This document shows, one piece after another, positions 7,385 to 15,530 of a stretch of 48,417 nucleotides of DNA. A program made the position numbers and the translations under genes. Below the pieces are notes generated by a model. The model had not been told where the DNA came from. It saw only the letters and a list, made by a program, of their open reading frames with translations, and searched no databases. The stretch is from an uncultured Alphaproteobacteria bacterium. GTDB lineage: Bacteria > Pseudomonadota > Alphaproteobacteria > RF32 > CAG-239. The stretch is taken from positions 1 to 48,417 of the forward strand of contig CALXTJ010000005.1 of NCBI GenBank assembly GCA_944391375.1, given 5' to 3'. Numbering within the stretch: the first letter of the stretch is position 1; every line of letters starts with the position of its first letter.

Positions 7385-8902
7385 TTACTCTTTACTTTGC
7401 TGTTTTTTAAGTTTAAGCAAATCAATATTTGAACGGGATTTTAAGACCTGCTTTACGATAGCGTCTTTGTGATTGGCAATTTCTTGCCAAGTCAAATTAT
7501 GTTTAACATAATTATACCCATTTTCAACAATTTGTTTACGCAATTCTTCGTTATCCAACAACAAGTTAATAGCTTTAACTTGTCGCCAACGATCTATTTC
7601 CTGAGAAGGGGCATACAAACCGATAGCCTTACTATAATCCTGACTATCATCACGAACATCCGCACAATGTGCAAAATCATTAAATCCGCTGCGACCGACA
7701 ATAACAGCCGTTTTGCACCCCATAGCTTCTATCGGTACCATTCCGAAAGCTTCATTAAGACTGGACATAACAAATATAGAAGAAATATTGTAAATTCTGG
7801 CCATCTCGTTTTGATTAAGAGAAGGTAAAAATATAACTCTATCCTCAAAACCAGCCATAAACTCTTTACAATCTTCAGTAACCGGATTGGAATTTTCTCC
7901 ACTGAGCATATAGACAACATCTGGATTATACTTCATTACCTCCACCATAGAACAGGAAAGCTCGCTAAATCCCTTATCCCGAACTACTCGTCCTAATGAA
8001 GAAACTACCTTTTTACCATCCAGATTCACGAATTGTTTATTACCATCTAAGTCAATATATTCAAAATTGTGCTTTTGTTCATTGATTTCCTGTGCCGTCC
8101 AAGGATAAAATATTTTATCGTTATATCCCGGAGGAATAACCGTAATTTTATTTATATCTGCCAAATAAGGCTCAGCGACCAAACGTCTTTCCTCATCCGG
8201 AGAGGTAGCAATAATAATATCCGCCTTATCAAAGGCATATTTTTCATGGGCAATGCGTTGTTCAAAATTATGCCACTGCCATTCTTGTTCACTAATAGCC
8301 CCGGCTTTATACTGGGGTAAATTTCTTTCATATTTTTTATGTCCCAATGAATGACTCGTTACCAGCATAACCGGACGTCGTCCTGTTTCTTGTTCTATCT
8401 TGGTGCAAAGCATATCAGCAGCCAACATACCATCACGATAGTGTCCCTCAACCACCTCAATGTTACCGATAACATTCTCTTTTTTGTAAAAATTGAAGAG
8501 ATTATCCACTAATTCTGGAATATATTTAACTATTTCTTCTTTAGGAACAAAGTTAAAATTGCCACCGGCCGGAACTCTTAAGACACGACTACGGAAATTT
8601 TGCGTTTCATGCCACTGTTGCTCTATAGTATAGTTAATATCTTTTCCCAAATCACACTCTTTACCACCAAACTGTGGGCAAATACGCGGATCAACCCTAC
8701 GCGTTACCAAATCAACATCGTAATTATCTGAATTTGAGGCCAAAGCTTTGACATAATAAACCTGTCCTCCGGTATCCTGACCTGTAATAACCTTTTTAGC
8801 AATTACTTCTGTTGTCGGGAAACCTTTTTTATCAAGTTTAAAACCAAAATCACCTTCCACCAAACCGTGGGTAGAAAACATAACTTTTAATTTTTTATTC
8901 AT
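7385..8902 (-). CDS. GT4 glycosyltransferase, sucrose-phosphate-synthase-like
   Basis: This 505-aa protein has a GT-B fold of family GT4. Near the N-terminus it has the STHGLV and DTGGQVYYVKALA motifs shared by sucrose-phosphate and sucrose synthases; the C-terminal nucleotide-sugar site has the EAFGMVPIE (E-x7-E) motif. It probably transfers a sugar from a nucleotide donor to a soluble sugar acceptor, perhaps making sucrose-phosphate or a related compatible solute, but donor and acceptor cannot be told. The ATG at 8902 is chosen because CGGAGA lies just upstream; the frame stays open 18 codons further, to 8956. Monocistronic. No sugar phosphatase gene is adjacent. Confidence 0.75.
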   Translation of the reverse strand: MNKKLKVMFSTHGLVEGDFGFKLDKKGFPTTEVIAKKVITGQDTGGQVYYVKALASNSDNYDVDLVTRRVDPRICPQFGGKECDLGKDINYTIEQQWHETQNFRSRVLRVPAGGNFNFVPKEEIVKYIPELVDNLFNFYKKENVIGNIEVVEGHYRDGMLAADMLCTKIEQETGRRPVMLVTSHSLGHKKYERNLPQYKAGAISEQEWQWHNFEQRIAHEKYAFDKADIIIATSPDEERRLVAEPYLADINKITVIPPGYNDKIFYPWTAQEINEQKHNFEYIDLDGNKQFVNLDGKKVVSSLGRVVRDKGFSELSCSMVEVMKYNPDVVYMLSGENSNPVTEDCKEFMAGFEDRVIFLPSLNQNEMARIYNISSIFVMSSLNEAFGMVPIEAMGCKTAVIVGRSGFNDFAHCADVRDDSQDYSKAIGLYAPSQEIDRWRQVKAINLLLDNEELRKQIVENGYNYVKHNLTWQEIANHKDAIVKQVLKSRSNIDLLKLKKQQSKE

Positions 8903-8990
8903 CTGTAGAATCTCCGAAACAATTATTATAAATACACAATAGCAACATCTTTTCATAAAGCAAGGTAATAAAGCATATTATCCGATACAA

Positions 8991-9018
8991 AAGCCGCTCT
9001 TTTAAGAACGGCTTTTTT
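8991..9018. terminator. Terminator of the RND efflux operon
   Basis: AAGCCG and CGGCTT, extended by a G-U pair and TCTT/AAGA, form an 11-bp stem. It lies just past the RND permease stop on the minus strand, where only a short TTTT follows. The plus strand has the longer T-run, so the direction is not certain. Confidence 0.55.
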
Positions 9019-9022
9019 ACAG

Positions 9023-12000
9023 CTACTTCATAGCCCGTTTTAACTTTGGACGACCTAATCTTTCGGCCCTTTCGTTTATTTTACGCAATTTAACATTCGT
9101 GTCGTCAAAATATTCGCCGATAATGGCAAACATCATCGGTACAAAAAGGGTAGCCACAAAGGTAGACATTATCATACCACCGATCATACCGGTTCCGATG
9201 GAGTGCCGACTTGCCGCACCGGCACCGGTTGAAATTGCGAGCGGCAAAACACCGAAAGTAAAGGCCAGTGAAGTCATCACAATCGGGCGAAAACGAAGTT
9301 TGGCCGCCTCTATGGAAGCTTGAACATAAGTAAATCCTTCCTCAACCTTCATAACCGCAAACTCTACAATCAGAATGGCGTTTTTGGCAGCCAAACCGAT
9401 TAAGGTTACCAAGCCGACCTGAAAATAAAGGTCATTTTCAATACCTCTTATCCAAGTTGCTGTTAAGGCACCCAATACGGCAAACGGTACCGAAAGAATA
9501 ACTACAATAGGTAATGACCACTTTTCATATTGAGCCGATAAAATTAAGAAAATCATAATCAAACCGAACACAAAAGCTTGAGTTGAAGCACCACCGGTTA
9601 ATTTTTCCTGATATGCCGACCCAATCCAAGATAGTGAATAATCACTGCCTAAAACTTCGGCGGCAACTTCTTCCATAGCCGCAATTGCCTGACCTGAAGA
9701 ATACCCCGGTGCCGGATCACCTAAAACCTTTGCTGCCGGAAAGATATTAAATCTATTAACCAACTCAGGACCTGTTACCCTTTCCACCGTAATAAGAGTA
9801 GAAAGCGGTACCAAATCGCCGTTATTGGATTTAACATAGACATACCGCAAATCATCCGGAGAACTCCTAAATTGCGATTCAGACTGTAATGTAACTCTGA
9901 AATTTCGTCCCATATAAGTAAAATCATTTACATATAAGCTGCCGAAGGTAGACTGCATTACCGAATAAACACTGTTAATCGGAACATTTAAGGCTTTAGC
10001 TTTTTCTCTGTCCAAATCAATACGATATTGCGGAGTACTTACCGAAAAAGTAGTCTTAACATTGGAAAGTTCCGGACGCTTATTGGCTGCATCAACAAAT
10101 TCCTGAGTTTTAGCCATCAGTTCCTGAGAAGTAGCTCCTGCCCTGTTTTGAATATATCCTTCAAAACCACCGGTCGTACTCATACCCATAATCGGCGGCA
10201 TACTGAAAGCATAAGCTATACCGTCATTTTGGCTCATACCATATCCGGTAAACAATTTAGATAAAGCATCTGCCGACTGCTCTGCAGATTTTCTTTGCTC
10301 CCAATCCTTTAAGGTAATAAAGCTAACTCCGGAATAAGTATTCTGACTTGAAGAAAGCATATTATAACCGTTAATGGTCAAAACATCTTCCACATTAGGA
10401 TTTTTCTGCAACAGGGATGAAACTTTATCCGTAAATTTTTCGGTTCTGGGTAAAGACGATGCCTCGGGAAGATTATAAGCCATCAAGAGATTTCCCTGAT
10501 CCTCCATAGGTACCAGACCTGTCGGAACAATTTTAAATAATCCGGCAATTAAAAACAATACTGCAACAAAGGACAATATTGCCGTTTTGCGATTATTTAA
10601 GAAAAATTCAACACCTGAAATATACCACTGAGTAGCTTTTTCAAAAAATTGATTAAACCATCTAAAAAATGCCATAGGTTCCTTTTTATGCTTATTATTT
10701 TTAATAATCAAGGCACATAAAGAAGGAGTTAAAGTCAAAGCTACCAAAGCCGATATAATAACCGATACGGCAATAGTTACCGAAAATTGTTTGTACATAA
10801 CACCGGTCATACCGCCCAAGAAGGCAATCGGTAAGAATACCGAAGATAGTACCAAGGCCACGGCGACAACCGGACCTGACACTTCTTCCATGGCTTTAAT
10901 CGCGGCTTCTTTGGGGGATAATTTTTCTTCTTCCATTAAACGTTCAACATTTTCCAACACGATAATAGCATCATCCACCACGATACCGATGGCCAAAATC
11001 AAGCCGAACAATGTCAAGAGGTTAATGGAAAAGCCCATTAGATACATACCGGCAAAAGCTCCGATAATAGAAACCGGCACGGCCAATATCGGAATAAGTG
11101 TTGCTCTGAAATTTTGCAAAAACAGATATACAACCACAATCACCAACAAAACGGCTTCAAAGAAGGTATGGATAACCTCATTGATGGAAACATCAACGAA
11201 TAAGGTCGTATCATAAGGAATATCGTAAGTAATTCCCTGCGGAAAACTTTTTGCAAGTTCTTCCATTTTGGCCTTAACCAAATCGGCTGTTTCCAGGGCG
11301 TTGGCACCCGGTTGCAAATAAATGGCAAAGGCTACGGCTTCTTTGCCGTTAAAACGAGATGTAACATTATAATCCTGAGCTCCGAGTTCAATACGAGCGA
11401 CATCCTTAAGTTTTAAAGTACCGCCCAATTCATTGCTTCTTAAGATAATGTCTCCGAACTCGTCGGCATCTGCCAGCCTGCCCTTAGTATTAACCGAATA
11501 GGTATATGCAACTTCGGAATTCATGGGTTCCTGACCGAATTGCCCGGCAGCAAACTGTGAATTTTGTTCTTGAATAGCGGTAATTACATCTTGAGGAGTC
11601 AAATTATACTCAGAGAGTTTATCCGGAGAGAGCCAAATACGCATAGAATAATCTTGCGAAGCAAAAAGCGATGCATCACCGACACCTTTAATACGTTTAA
11701 TTTCATCCAAAACATTAAGCAAGGCGTAGTTAGATACATAAATCGTATCGTAAAGCTCGGAAGTTGAACGCATGGTAACAATCTGCAATATGGAGTTAGA
11801 CTTTTGTTGAACCGTAACTCCCTGTTTTGTAACTTCCGAAGGCAGTTTTGATGTAGCCATTTGAACTTTGTTATTAACATCAATGGTAGCCTGATCGGGA
11901 TCGGTACCGATGTCAAAAACCACACCTATGGTCAAGTATCCTGAAGAAGTGGCGTTAGAATACATATAAATCATGTTTTTAACACCGTTTATTTCTTGTT

Positions 12001-12199
12001 CCAAGGGAGCAGCAACGGTATCGGCCAAAACCTCAGCGGTTGCTCCGGGGTATACAGCCGTAACTTGAATTTCGGTAGGAACGATATTAGGATACTGTTC
12101 AACCGGCAAAACCTTCATGGAGACAAGGCCGGCCAAAACAATAACCAAAGAAATAACGGTGGCAAATATCGGCCTATCAATAAAAAACTTGGAAAACAT
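9023..12199 (-). CDS. RND multidrug efflux permease, HAE1/AcrB family
   Basis: This protein of about 1058 aa is a full-length AcrB-type inner-membrane proton antiporter: a first transmembrane helix in MFSKFFIDRPIFATVISL, two large periplasmic loops, and two sets of six helices. The proton-relay pair is intact in GIVVDDAIIVLENVER (helix 4). It would form the trimeric pump of a tripartite complex with the adaptor encoded immediately upstream. No outer-membrane channel gene is in the window, so a TolC homologue must be elsewhere. ATG 12199 fits the GAGG box at 6-nt spacing better than the GTG one codon earlier. Confidence 0.93.
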   Translation of the reverse strand: MFSKFFIDRPIFATVISLVIVLAGLVSMKVLPVEQYPNIVPTEIQVTAVYPGATAEVLADTVAAPLEQEINGVKNMIYMYSNATSSGYLTIGVVFDIGTDPDQATIDVNNKVQMATSKLPSEVTKQGVTVQQKSNSILQIVTMRSTSELYDTIYVSNYALLNVLDEIKRIKGVGDASLFASQDYSMRIWLSPDKLSEYNLTPQDVITAIQEQNSQFAAGQFGQEPMNSEVAYTYSVNTKGRLADADEFGDIILRSNELGGTLKLKDVARIELGAQDYNVTSRFNGKEAVAFAIYLQPGANALETADLVKAKMEELAKSFPQGITYDIPYDTTLFVDVSINEVIHTFFEAVLLVIVVVYLFLQNFRATLIPILAVPVSIIGAFAGMYLMGFSINLLTLFGLILAIGIVVDDAIIVLENVERLMEEEKLSPKEAAIKAMEEVSGPVVAVALVLSSVFLPIAFLGGMTGVMYKQFSVTIAVSVIISALVALTLTPSLCALIIKNNKHKKEPMAFFRWFNQFFEKATQWYISGVEFFLNNRKTAILSFVAVLFLIAGLFKIVPTGLVPMEDQGNLLMAYNLPEASSLPRTEKFTDKVSSLLQKNPNVEDVLTINGYNMLSSSQNTYSGVSFITLKDWEQRKSAEQSADALSKLFTGYGMSQNDGIAYAFSMPPIMGMSTTGGFEGYIQNRAGATSQELMAKTQEFVDAANKRPELSNVKTTFSVSTPQYRIDLDREKAKALNVPINSVYSVMQSTFGSLYVNDFTYMGRNFRVTLQSESQFRSSPDDLRYVYVKSNNGDLVPLSTLITVERVTGPELVNRFNIFPAAKVLGDPAPGYSSGQAIAAMEEVAAEVLGSDYSLSWIGSAYQEKLTGGASTQAFVFGLIMIFLILSAQYEKWSLPIVVILSVPFAVLGALTATWIRGIENDLYFQVGLVTLIGLAAKNAILIVEFAVMKVEEGFTYVQASIEAAKLRFRPIVMTSLAFTFGVLPLAISTGAGAASRHSIGTGMIGGMIMSTFVATLFVPMMFAIIGEYFDDTNVKLRKINERAERLGRPKLKRAMK

Positions 12200-12216
12200 C
12201 ACACACCTCTTAAGTT

Positions 12217-13368
12217 TTACTTATTATTATCGGTTGGATTGTCTATAACCATAGGATTAACAACCATACCGGGACGAACTTTAAGAAGATTATTAACAAC
12301 AACTCTATCTCCCTGTTCCAATCCCTCATTTACCGTCCAATACTCTTTATTAACTGTCTGTCCGGTTTTAATATTGGCGATTTCCACTTCATTTTTATCA
12401 TTTAAGCGGTAGACATACGAACCTTTAGAGCTTTGCATAACGGCTGTTTGCGGAACAATTAGAGCGTTAGCTCTTTCCAAGCCCTCTACCGTTAAACGCA
12501 TAAACTGCCCCGGACGCAAGCGATTATTGGGATTAGGGAATACGGCACGCAGTTTAATGGTACCGGTTGAGGTATCAATACTTGGATTTACAAAATTAAT
12601 TTCTCCCGGATATTGGTAAACATCATTATTTCCCAGACGCAAAACGGCCTTAACGGCATTTTTATCCTGTGGATTTTTGAGTTGTCCGCTTGAAACCATA
12701 CGAGATAAAGTCAGCATTTCATTTTCTGATAAGGAAAACATAACATAAATAGGATTGATTTGTGTAATATGAGTTAATAAGCCGCTTTCTCCTGAAGTTG
12801 AGATTAAACTTCCTTCCGATTGGGCTTCCATGCTGGTAAGGCCGCTAATCGGAGCTTTAACTTTGGTATAATCTAAATTAAGCTGTGCGGCATCAACGGC
12901 AGCCTGAGCTGAGGATAATCCGGCCTTTAACGAGTCGTATTTAGCAACTGCATCATCATAGGATTTTTCACTGGCATATTTTTGCTTATACAATTTTTCT
13001 GTTCTATCCAGTTGAATTTTAGCATTTTTGAGTTCAGCCTGAGTTTGTTCCAAGTTAGCTTTAGCCTGATTAAGAGCCACCTGGTATGGTTCAGGATCAA
13101 TTTCAAACAACACTTGTCCTTCTTTAACCTCCGAACCCTCAATATAATTGCGTTTTAACAAAATTCCGCCGACTCTGGCTCTTACCTCGGTTTCCTTAGA
13201 ACCCTGTGCTCTAGCGGCAAACTCAAATGTCAAAGGGACATCCTGCGGCTCAAGCACTTCAACACCAACATTTAAAAGATTTTGCTGGGAGGCAGACTGT
13301 TCCTCTTTACAACCAAATAAAGCAACAACTGCCAGTATAGCCAAAACAAGATTATTTTTCAAACACAT
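12217..13368 (-). CDS. RND periplasmic adaptor (membrane fusion) lipoprotein
   Basis: This 383-aa AcrA/MexA-type adaptor links the RND pump to an outer-membrane channel. It starts with a lipoprotein signal (LAILAVVALFGC), then the barrel-sandwich half-motif near residues 50-85, an alpha-helical hairpin rich in Q, A and K (about 85-150), and the beta-barrel and membrane-proximal domains (LRPGQFMRLTVEG). The ATG at 13368 follows a GAGGT box at 5-nt spacing; the frame extends 20 codons further upstream without a better start. It is the first gene of the operon, 17 nt before the permease. No regulator gene is adjacent. Confidence 0.9.
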   Translation of the reverse strand: MCLKNNLVLAILAVVALFGCKEEQSASQQNLLNVGVEVLEPQDVPLTFEFAARAQGSKETEVRARVGGILLKRNYIEGSEVKEGQVLFEIDPEPYQVALNQAKANLEQTQAELKNAKIQLDRTEKLYKQKYASEKSYDDAVAKYDSLKAGLSSAQAAVDAAQLNLDYTKVKAPISGLTSMEAQSEGSLISTSGESGLLTHITQINPIYVMFSLSENEMLTLSRMVSSGQLKNPQDKNAVKAVLRLGNNDVYQYPGEINFVNPSIDTSTGTIKLRAVFPNPNNRLRPGQFMRLTVEGLERANALIVPQTAVMQSSKGSYVYRLNDKNEVEIANIKTGQTVNKEYWTVNEGLEQGDRVVVNNLLKVRPGMVVNPMVIDNPTDNNK

Positions 13369-13508
13369 AGCAACCTCACAAAAAATTTCGTTTGATAACA
13401 ATCTACAATAAATTAAAAAAAATTCCACAATCTTTACTATTCATTCACTTTTTGTGGATATTTAGGTCAGTCTCAAAGCAAAACAATCATTTTGTTTTGA
13501 CAAAAGTA

Positions 13509-13536
13509 TTGATTTTTTTGTAGAAAAAGTTATACT
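13509..13536 (+). promoter_or_regulatory. Promoter of the 450-aa unknown gene
   Basis: TTGATT (13509-13514), a 16-bp spacer and TATACT (13531-13536) form a good promoter 30 nt before the ATG. A perfect TTGACA at 13497 is also present, but it pairs only with a poor TAGAAA at 18-bp spacing. Confidence 0.55.
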
Positions 13537-13566
13537 CATAATTATGGAGATATTTAAGAGGCAAAC

Positions 13567-14919
13567 ATGTCAGAAAACACTGAACAAAATTTAGAACAAA
13601 GTTATGCAACATTCGGGCATCGCGGCCCCAAGACGGATGAAAAACCTCATGGATGGTATGAGGTCAAAGAGCTTAATTCCGATGAACCAACCGTATTGAT
13701 TTTCGGCGGACAAAGCACCACCACCGACCGAGCCGCCAGTTCGTATTGCAAAATGGTTGAGGAAGTTTTGGATAAAAACGGTTGCAAAGAAGATGTCAAT
13801 GTAATCGGGGTGGTTAATCACTACGGTGATTCGTATGATCCGTTTTTATCGCGTTCGGAGGGGGTTAATAATGTACAGGAGTGCGATGAAGATAAACTCA
13901 ATGAAGAAACCGTCCGTCCTCAATATGTGAACGACATTTTTGAATTGGCCGTTAAAAATCGTTTATGCGATGAAGAAGGTCAAAAATTAGATACAAAAGA
14001 TGCTTGCCGAAAGATGCGTAATTTAAATATATTCGTGCATTGCCACGGCGGCAGCACCTTTGCTCAGCTTGAAAAACTTACCTGGCATAAAATGAAGGAA
14101 CTTGGATATTCAAGAGAAGAAAGAACGCAAGTTTTACAGGAATTGGTGGTAGTAGCTTATGCCCCCTACACGGCCCTTGGTAAATCTAAAGCCAAAATGG
14201 TATCCTTCGTGTCCGATACCGATAAAGTTGTAACCTATAACAATCGTATAGAAGATACCATAAGATATAATCAAGATGTTAAAAAGGATAAAACCACGAC
14301 TTGCTTTTTTGAAGGACATCGCGGTAATGTCTTCCGCACCAACAGTCTGGGAGATATTGATCAGCATGAGCTGGAAACCTTATATCCCGATGAATCCAAG
14401 CTAAACGCTGACGGTAAAAGCTTTATGAGTATGTTGCGTAATGCCTTGGTCAACGGTGTAAAAAGTTCGGTTAGCGGCAAAAAACGCGGAGATATTAAGG
14501 ATATGGTAAGCAACAATACCCTAACCCGTAATTATGTTGAATACCTTTCACAAACCGGGGAACAAGTATGGGAAAAATTGATTGGCAACTACCATGCCGA
14601 ACAGTCGGCAATAAATGAATATGCCGATAATTTCCGTAAAAATAAGTATTTCAATGAAAAAGAGGCTACCGCCGAAAGAATGGAGTATTTAAAAGAGCAG
14701 GAAGAAAAAAGACTGCATCCTGCAACCATGCCGACCGCTAAGCCCTTAAATACCGGAAAGTACCGTATAAACGAGGCTCTTTATAACCGATTTATCTCAA
14801 GTATCATGAACTGGAAACATGCCGTACATGAAATGAAAACGCCTCATAAAGATTATCTTAATCTGGCACCTAAAGATAACAAGCTTAGTAAAAAAGCCTC
14901 ATTATCAAGAGTTAATTAG
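13567..14919 (+). CDS. Protein of unknown family, 450 aa
   Basis: I do not recognise this protein. It has no signal peptide or membrane segment. The first 220 residues alternate hydrophobic strands with helices in a way that suggests an alpha/beta fold: VLIFGGQSTT, VNVIGVVNHYG, NIFVHCHGGSTF, LVVVAYAPY and MVSFVSDTDKVV. The HCHGGS turn and the SDTDKVV turn could be active-site loops of a hydrolase-like fold, but this is a guess. The C-terminal half is highly charged and helical, ending in a lysine-rich tail. The gene is a single transcription unit with its own promoter, an ATG preceded by AGAGG, and a strong terminator. Codon use looks native. Confidence 0.8.
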   Translation: MSENTEQNLEQSYATFGHRGPKTDEKPHGWYEVKELNSDEPTVLIFGGQSTTTDRAASSYCKMVEEVLDKNGCKEDVNVIGVVNHYGDSYDPFLSRSEGVNNVQECDEDKLNEETVRPQYVNDIFELAVKNRLCDEEGQKLDTKDACRKMRNLNIFVHCHGGSTFAQLEKLTWHKMKELGYSREERTQVLQELVVVAYAPYTALGKSKAKMVSFVSDTDKVVTYNNRIEDTIRYNQDVKKDKTTTCFFEGHRGNVFRTNSLGDIDQHELETLYPDESKLNADGKSFMSMLRNALVNGVKSSVSGKKRGDIKDMVSNNTLTRNYVEYLSQTGEQVWEKLIGNYHAEQSAINEYADNFRKNKYFNEKEATAERMEYLKEQEEKRLHPATMPTAKPLNTGKYRINEALYNRFISSIMNWKHAVHEMKTPHKDYLNLAPKDNKLSKKASLSRVN

Positions 14920-14926
14920 ACATACT

Positions 14927-14956
14927 AAAACCGGCATTGCTGCCGGTTTTATATTT
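14927..14956. terminator. Bidirectional terminator between the 450-aa gene and ybaK
   Basis: AAAACCGGCA and TGCCGGTTTT form a perfect 10-bp stem with a TTGC loop. T-rich sequence follows on both strands, fitting convergent genes. Confidence 0.85.
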
Positions 14957-15426
14957 TATACGCAAATATCGGCCATTTTAAAATTGCTGAGCTTGGCAAG
15001 GCTTTCAAGAGAAGTTTCCAGTTGCATCCCTACTCTGCCGGCACTGAAAATAATCGTTGCAAAATTTTGAGCGGTTTGATGAATAACTAAAGGAAAACTT
15101 TTTTTCATGCCTATGGGGGAACATCCGCCGTGAACATATCCGGTCAAGGGCAGCAATTCTTTTTGTTTAACCATATCAAGCGATTTTTCTTTTACTACGG
15201 CAGCGGCTTTTTTTAAATCAAGCTCCTCGGCTACCGGTATCATAAAAACATAGTGCTGTTTAGATTTGGCAACCGTTACCAGAGTTTTGAAAACCTGTTT
15301 TGCGTTTTGCCCAAGCAAGGCGGCAATATCTACCCCCGTTAAAGAAGCATCCGGAGTGTAAGTATAGCATTTATATTCGGCTTTTATTTTATCAAGCATC
15401 CTAAGAGCGTTGGTTTTGTTTTCCAT
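14956..15426 (-). CDS. ybaK: Cys-tRNA(Pro)/Cys-tRNA(Cys) deacylase YbaK
   Basis: This 156-aa protein matches the YbaK/EbsC branch of the INS editing-domain superfamily, which hydrolyses Cys wrongly attached to tRNA-Pro in trans. Family marks include QVFKTLV near residue 44, the catalytic-lysine region KKAAAVV, and GYVHGGCSPIGMKK near residue 98. The ATG at 15426 is chosen because AAAGGAG lies 6 nt upstream and it gives the usual family length; the frame is open 20 codons further. It is monocistronic, between terminators. Confidence 0.9.
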   Translation of the reverse strand: MENKTNALRMLDKIKAEYKCYTYTPDASLTGVDIAALLGQNAKQVFKTLVTVAKSKQHYVFMIPVAEELDLKKAAAVVKEKSLDMVKQKELLPLTGYVHGGCSPIGMKKSFPLVIHQTAQNFATIIFSAGRVGMQLETSLESLAKLSNFKMADICV

Positions 15427-15474
15427 TTTCATCTCCTTTAGATTAAATAAGCAACAAAAAAGTCTTAAAGTCAA

Positions 15475-15507
15475 CAAAAACGACACTGCCTAAAATGGCA
15501 GTGTCGT
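15475..15507 (-). terminator. Terminator of the PFOR gene
   Basis: ACGACACTGCC and GGCAGTGTCGT form a perfect 11-bp stem with a 6-nt loop, followed on the minus strand by TTTTTG. It lies about 25 nt past the nifJ stop. A T-run on the plus side also exists, but no plus-strand gene ends here. Confidence 0.85.
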
Positions 15508-15530
15508 TTTTTCATAATCGGATAAAACGA

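Noticed and set aside
10791-11216. 141-aa plus-strand frame in the RND permease
   Set aside because: Antisense shadow of a membrane-helix region; no start signal and no family resemblance.
13497-13526. Perfect TTGACA as the -35 of the 450-aa gene
   Set aside because: The only -10 at a suitable distance is a poor TAGAAA at 18 bp; the TTGATT-N16-TATACT pair fits better.
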